From an uncultured Amylibacter sp. (GTDB lineage: Bacteria; Pseudomonadota; Alphaproteobacteria; Rhodobacterales; Rhodobacteraceae), in contig CALDZS010000137.1 of the NCBI GenBank assembly GCA_937944065.1, forward strand, positions 1 to 10,004: a stretch of 10,004 nt of DNA. Reading direction: 5' to 3'. The notes beneath the pieces were generated by a model, which saw only the letters and a program-made list of their open reading frames with translations, was not told the origin of the DNA and made no database searches. This document shows, one piece after another, positions 6,749 through 10,004 of this stretch (positions are counted from its first letter, which is position 1; each line of letters opens with the position of its first letter). The translations under genes and the position numbers were made by a program.

Positions 6749-7885
6749 ATGGCATCCGTCGACAGGCAAATTAATCTGAAGTTCACCCAGCCGTTTAATC
6801 AGATATTGACCATGCTGATTTTGGTCGGGATGGTCGCGGTTGGAACCTATCTGGTTTATCCTTCGATTGCGCCAATTTTTCTGGCATCTCCGTATTTAAA
6901 CGGCTTCATCATCATCGTGTTTCTGTTTGGCCTGATTTCGTGCTTTTGGCAGGTTTTGACCATGATCAAATCCGTAAATTGGATCGAAGGTTTCGCGCTG
7001 GATCGGCCTGGGCACAATTTTGTAAAAGCGCCAAGTCTGTTGGCAACCTTGGCTGCGATGTTGTCAGAGCGGGCATCACGTTTTGCGCTTACTTCTACCT
7101 CTACTCGTTCAATCTTGGACAGCGTTGCGACCCGCCTTGACGAAGGGCGAGAACTGACACGCTATATCATTAATCTATTGATATTCCTTGGGCTACTGGG
7201 AACCTTCTACGGCTTGGCAACCACCATTCCTGCGGTTGTCGACACGATCCGTTCACTTGCGCCGCAAGAAAACGATACATCCATCAGTGTGTTCGACAAT
7301 TTAATGTCTGGGCTAGAGGCGCAGTTGGGCGGTATGGGCACGGCCTTTGGCTCGTCCTTGCTTGGTTTGGCTGGATCGCTGATCGTTGGTTTGTTGGACT
7401 TGTTTTCAGGGCGCGCGCAAAACCGGTTTTTCCGAGAGTTGGAAGAATGGATGTCTTCCATCACCAAGCTGGGTGGGACGGGCGAGATTGGCAGTGGTGC
7501 TGTGAACGCGGGCCTGTTCGAAAGTGCGTCATTGCAAATGGAAGGCCTGCAAACCATTCTGGCCCAAACGGCTGGGCGTATGGATCAGATGTCAGTTGCG
7601 GTTGAACGCATGGTTGAACATTCATTGCATACCCAAGCCCAAGCGGCGGCATCGATGAATGAAATTGCAGTGGGTCAGTCCCATATCGTTGACGCCATTG
7701 CGCGCATGCAATCCGAGGGCGAGGGTATTTTGGACGCAGAAACGCGCATGCGTCTGCGCAACATGGACACGCACCTGTCTCAAATCCTAGAGGATACAGC
7801 CGCAGGGCGCGCGCAAGGTCTGTCAGAACTGCGCTCGGATATCAGCGTGCTTAGCAAGAACATCGCCAAGTTGGCAAAAGGATAA
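6749..7885 (+). CDS. MotA/TolQ/ExbB-family proton channel protein with extended cytoplasmic tail
   Basis: This is a 378-residue inner-membrane protein with four predicted membrane helices (about 15-36, 49-70, 138-160, 195-219), as in MotA, against three in ExbB/TolQ. TM3 carries FLGLLGTFYGLATTI with T152, and TM4 carries GGMGTAFGSSLLGLAG with T198. These match the channel-lining threonines of the ExbB/TolQ/MotA fold. About 65 cytoplasmic residues lie between TM2 and TM3. The tail from 220 to 378 is helical and Gln/Met/Ala-rich (for example ERMVEHSLHTQAQAA, 286-300), probably a coiled coil projecting into the cytoplasm. Family members form pentamers that use ion flow to move a partner dimer. 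The partner is encoded 4 nt downstream. Automatic pipelines would likely name it a biopolymer transporter ExbB; there is no ExbD, TonB or Tol gene here, so that name would be misleading. Confidence 0.85.
   Translation: MASVDRQINLKFTQPFNQILTMLILVGMVAVGTYLVYPSIAPIFLASPYLNGFIIIVFLFGLISCFWQVLTMIKSVNWIEGFALDRPGHNFVKAPSLLATLAAMLSERASRFALTSTSTRSILDSVATRLDEGRELTRYIINLLIFLGLLGTFYGLATTIPAVVDTIRSLAPQENDTSISVFDNLMSGLEAQLGGMGTAFGSSLLGLAGSLIVGLLDLFSGRAQNRFFRELEEWMSSITKLGGTGEIGSGAVNAGLFESASLQMEGLQTILAQTAGRMDQMSVAVERMVEHSLHTQAQAAASMNEIAVGQSHIVDAIARMQSEGEGILDAETRMRLRNMDTHLSQILEDTAAGRAQGLSELRSDISVLSKNIAKLAKG
7876..7882 (+). promoter_or_regulatory. Ribosome binding site supporting a TTG start for the MotB-like gene
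   Basis: AAAAGGA lies 7 nt before TTG 7890 and within the last codons of the upstream gene. The first in-frame ATG (7956) falls inside the membrane helix and would remove the cytoplasmic N-terminus and the key aspartate, so the TTG is the credible start. Confidence 0.65.
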
Positions 7886-7889
7886 GGTT

Positions 7890-9533
7890 TTGGCATTATC
7901 CCGTAACAACGGCCGCAGATCAGATGCCAATATTTGGCCGGGCTTTGTTGATGCAATGACGGCATTATTGCTGGTGCTAACCTTCGTTCTATCAATCTTT
8001 ATGATTGTGCAATTCGTATTGCGCGAAACAATCTCGGGGCAGGGTGAAGAACTGGATGCGTTGGGTTTGCAAATCGCTGGCCTGTCCAGTGCGCTGGGGT
8101 TGGAAGAAAGTAAAAACACAAATCTTGAGGATCGTGTTTCAACCCTTCAAGGGCTGCTGGGCGAGGCGCAAAACGACATTGAAGGGTTGCAAGGCCAAGT
8201 CGCAAGTTTCGAGAGCCAAGTTGCTGGTTTATTGGCTGACAAATCTTCGTTGGAAACCCAAAGGGGCGCACTTGAAACAGATCTTGCCGCCCTGAATGCC
8301 GAGCAAGCCAGAACTTTGACTGAAAAAGAAGCGGTTCAATTGGCCCTGGCCAAGGCGCGGTCTGAAATTGATGACAAAGTAGAAGCTGCGCGACTGGATG
8401 CAGCAAAACGCGAAGCTTTGAACGCCCTAATCGCCAGTCTAGAGGCCGACGTTGTAGCCAAAGATCAAGAGATAATTGAAAAACAAACGGCACTTTTGAA
8501 CAGCGAAAAAGACATAACAGAGCGCGAATTGGCATTGAGCAAGTTGAACAAGCAACTCAGCGACGCCGAGAAACTGCGAATTGCAGAAGCCGCCGCAGCT
8601 GCATTGTTGCAAGACCGCTTAAAGAACAGCCAAACCGAACTAACTGCAATGACATTGGCACTAGAGGCGAAGCGCAAAGAGGCAGAAGATCGACTGACAC
8701 TATTGGCCGCCGCGGAATTGGCGAAAAAACAATTGCAAAACCAACAGACCGTGACACTGACAGACGCACAGAAGAAAGAGGCGTTGCTGGCACAGGCCAA
8801 TAAATTGCTGTCTCAGGAAAAGGCGCTGGGTGCCGATGCACAACGCAAGCTGGCCTTGTTGAACCAACAAACGGTCGAACTGCGCACGCAGTTGAACCAA
8901 CTGCAGGGTTTATTGGATGATGCGGCGCAAAAAGACACTGAAAGCCAGATCCAAATGCAGGCGTTAGGCAACAATCTTAACACGGCATTGGCGCGTGTAG
9001 CCGCAGAACAGAAAAAACGTGCAGAGCTGGAACAGGCCGAACGGGAACGGCTGGAAGCTGAGACAAAGAATTTGGAACAGTTCCGGTCCGAGTTTTTCGG
9101 ACGCATTCGGGCCTTGCTTGAAGGACAAGAAGGCGTGCGCATGGTCGGCGACCGCTTTGTGTTTTCATCAGAAGTGCTGTTCGCACCTGGATCGGCAAAC
9201 TTGGGTGTGGGTGGCAAGAACGAGCTGCGCAAGGTCGCAGGAATTCTGAAAGGGATCGCTGACGAAATCCCACCACAGATTGATTGGATTTTGCGCGTTG
9301 ATGGCCACACAGACCGCGTTCCAATACGCGCGTCCATCCAGTTCAAGGACAATTGGGAGCTTAGCCAGGCCCGTGCTTTGTCAGTGGTTAAATACTTAAT
9401 CCAACCATTGGGTATTCCAGCGAATAGGTTGGCAGCCAACGGGTTTGGTGAATTCCAACCGTTGGATACAGGGGACAGCCAAGCGGCCTATGCCACGAAC
9501 CGACGGATCGAGTTGAAGTTCACTGAAAAGTAA
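7890..9533 (+). CDS. MotB-like single-pass protein with long periplasmic coiled coil and OmpA peptidoglycan-binding domain
   Basis: This 547-residue protein has a short basic N-terminus (SRNNGRR) and WPGFVDAMTALLLVLTF, a single membrane helix of about 22-45. Its D21 aligns with the proton-binding Asp32 of E. coli MotB (YADFMTAMM). Residues about 48-405 are almost entirely Ala/Leu/Glu/Lys/Gln heptad-like sequence, a long coiled coil that by the positive-inside rule lies in the periplasm. The C-terminal OmpA-like domain (about 420-547) contains VDGHTDRVP (470-478), NWELSQARALSVVKYL (488-503) and NRRIELKF (537-544); D475 and R495 correspond to the residues that hold diaminopimelate in OmpA proteins. 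With the upstream channel protein it forms a likely ion-driven stator-type complex anchored to the cell wall. It starts at TTG, 4 nt after the upstream stop, implying coupling. The cellular process it serves is unknown to me. Confidence 0.88.
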   Translation: MALSRNNGRRSDANIWPGFVDAMTALLLVLTFVLSIFMIVQFVLRETISGQGEELDALGLQIAGLSSALGLEESKNTNLEDRVSTLQGLLGEAQNDIEGLQGQVASFESQVAGLLADKSSLETQRGALETDLAALNAEQARTLTEKEAVQLALAKARSEIDDKVEAARLDAAKREALNALIASLEADVVAKDQEIIEKQTALLNSEKDITERELALSKLNKQLSDAEKLRIAEAAAAALLQDRLKNSQTELTAMTLALEAKRKEAEDRLTLLAAAELAKKQLQNQQTVTLTDAQKKEALLAQANKLLSQEKALGADAQRKLALLNQQTVELRTQLNQLQGLLDDAAQKDTESQIQMQALGNNLNTALARVAAEQKKRAELEQAERERLEAETKNLEQFRSEFFGRIRALLEGQEGVRMVGDRFVFSSEVLFAPGSANLGVGGKNELRKVAGILKGIADEIPPQIDWILRVDGHTDRVPIRASIQFKDNWELSQARALSVVKYLIQPLGIPANRLAANGFGEFQPLDTGDSQAAYATNRRIELKFTEK

Positions 9534-10004
9534 TTAGACGCGGCCATTCAGGTACCAAGCAGTTAGATCACCTTTACCCTTAAGGCTTACTTCGCCACGC
9601 AGGGTGAAATCAAACAGGCCTTCGATTTTCTCTTTGGTGGTTTCGCACAACAATATAGAATTCACCGCAGCCGCTTTTTCCAACCGAGCGGCGATATTAA
9701 CGGTGTCGCCCCAGACATCATAGGCTGGTTTACGTGTGCCAATAACACCTGCCACCGCAGGACCCGTGTGGATGCCGATGCGCAATTCAAACTGCCCACC
9801 CAGCTCTGGTGGCATCTCTTTGCCGACATTCAGCATTTCCAACGCCAAGTCGCAAATCCGTTCGACATGGTCTGCTTGCGGTTCAGGCATACCACCTGCC
9901 ACCATAAAGCTGTCGCCTAGGGTTTTGATCTTTTCCAATTCATACTTTTCCGCCAAGGCATCAAAGCGGGTGAATAGAAAGTTCAGGAAATCCACAACTT
10001 CTTC
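9534..10004 (-). CDS. Class III adenylate cyclase, C-terminal catalytic part (5' end outside window)
   Basis: 156 residues are visible, with the frame open through the window edge, so the gene starts beyond 10004. They form most of a class III nucleotide cyclase domain, which makes cAMP from ATP. EKIKTLGDSFMVAGG holds fragment K27 (adenine-selecting, where guanylate cyclases have Glu) and the second metal aspartate D31. LRIGIHTGPAVAGVIG follows. Then AYDVWGDTVNIAARLE supplies the purine-contacting D96 and the transition-state residues N103 and R107. The first metal aspartate lies upstream, outside view. All visible catalytic residues are present, consistent with an active homodimeric enzyme. 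The product should be cAMP rather than cGMP (inference from K27 and D96). Sensor or membrane domains, usual in this family, would be in the missing N-terminal part. Its stop codon directly abuts that of the MotB-like gene. Confidence 0.92.
   Translation of the reverse strand, partial: EEVVDFLNFLFTRFDALAEKYELEKIKTLGDSFMVAGGMPEPQADHVERICDLALEMLNVGKEMPPELGGQFELRIGIHTGPAVAGVIGTRKPAYDVWGDTVNIAARLEKAAAVNSILLCETTKEKIEGLFDFTLRGEVSLKGKGDLTAWYLNGRV

Noticed and set aside
7999..8535. Open frame of 178 codons on the minus strand
   Set aside because: It is a shadow of the coiled-coil coding region; biased codon use there keeps the opposite frames open.
8813..9439. Open frame of 208 codons on the minus strand
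   Set aside because: It is antisense to the stalk and OmpA domain; the Ser/Ala/Cys-rich product is typical of reverse-frame translation.
6749..9533. Zorya anti-phage system (ZorA-ZorB)
   Set aside because: The channel and OmpA-type partners fit in outline, but ZorA carries the long tail in Zorya and ZorB is short, whereas here it is the reverse. No ZorC, ZorD or ZorE gene is present; the next gene is an opposite-strand adenylate cyclase.
6749..9533. Flagellar stator MotA-MotB
   Set aside because: The stalk is far longer than in MotB, the channel protein has an added cytoplasmic tail, and no flagellar gene is nearby.
1..10004. Mobile element, CRISPR array, tRNA or horizontally acquired island
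   Set aside because: No terminal repeats, transposase, integrase, spaced repeats or tRNA-like cloverleaf seen; gene style and composition look even throughout.

Overview
The window reads as chromosomal housekeeping DNA from an alphaproteobacterium, most likely Rhodobacteraceae (Roseobacter group). The basis is the protein make-up: a HisC-TyrA pair, a DUF2125 protein, an extensin-like M15-fold protein, an SPFH/NfeD pair, and an ExbB-like plus OmpA-like pair, in compact gene order. This placement rests on recognising families, not on a search. Base composition looks even throughout, and I see no insertion sequence, tRNA, rRNA, CRISPR array or attachment site.

Layout. Positions 1-909 (+) carry the C-terminal part of the primosomal helicase PriA. 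After a 67-bp gap comes a tightly packed + strand set: hisC (977-2068), tyrA (2065-2973, 4-nt overlap), and a secreted extensin-like/M15-type protein (2966-3559, 8-nt overlap, GTG start). Facing it is a DUF2125 envelope protein (3556-4557, -). Divergent from that is a ChaC-type gamma-glutamylcyclotransferase (4619-5152, +). It converges on an SPFH/NfeD operon on the - strand (SPFH 5654-6586, NfeD 5149-5628). A 162-bp divergent region with a good sigma70-like promoter then leads to a two-gene + strand operon. That operon encodes a MotA/TolQ/ExbB-type channel protein (6749-7885) and a MotB-like protein with a very long coiled coil and a C-terminal OmpA peptidoglycan-binding domain (7890-9533, TTG start). 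The window ends in the C-terminal half of a class III adenylate cyclase (9534-10004, -).

Functional themes. HisC and TyrA together can convert prephenate or arogenate towards tyrosine, and HisC also serves histidine synthesis. Much of the rest concerns the envelope: a possible peptidoglycan peptidase, the DUF2125 protein, the SPFH/NfeD membrane scaffold, and the stator-like pair.

The most interesting element is the stator-like pair at 6749-9533. It has the hallmarks of a proton-driven 5:2-type motor: channel-lining threonines in the ExbB-like protein, a MotB-type aspartate at the head of a single membrane helix, and an OmpA anchor. It has no flagellar, Tol, TonB or Zorya partner genes in view, and about 350 residues of coiled coil separate membrane helix and anchor. 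A second recurring pattern is that all three convergent gene junctions have overlapping or directly abutting stop codons, which leaves no room for intergenic terminators.
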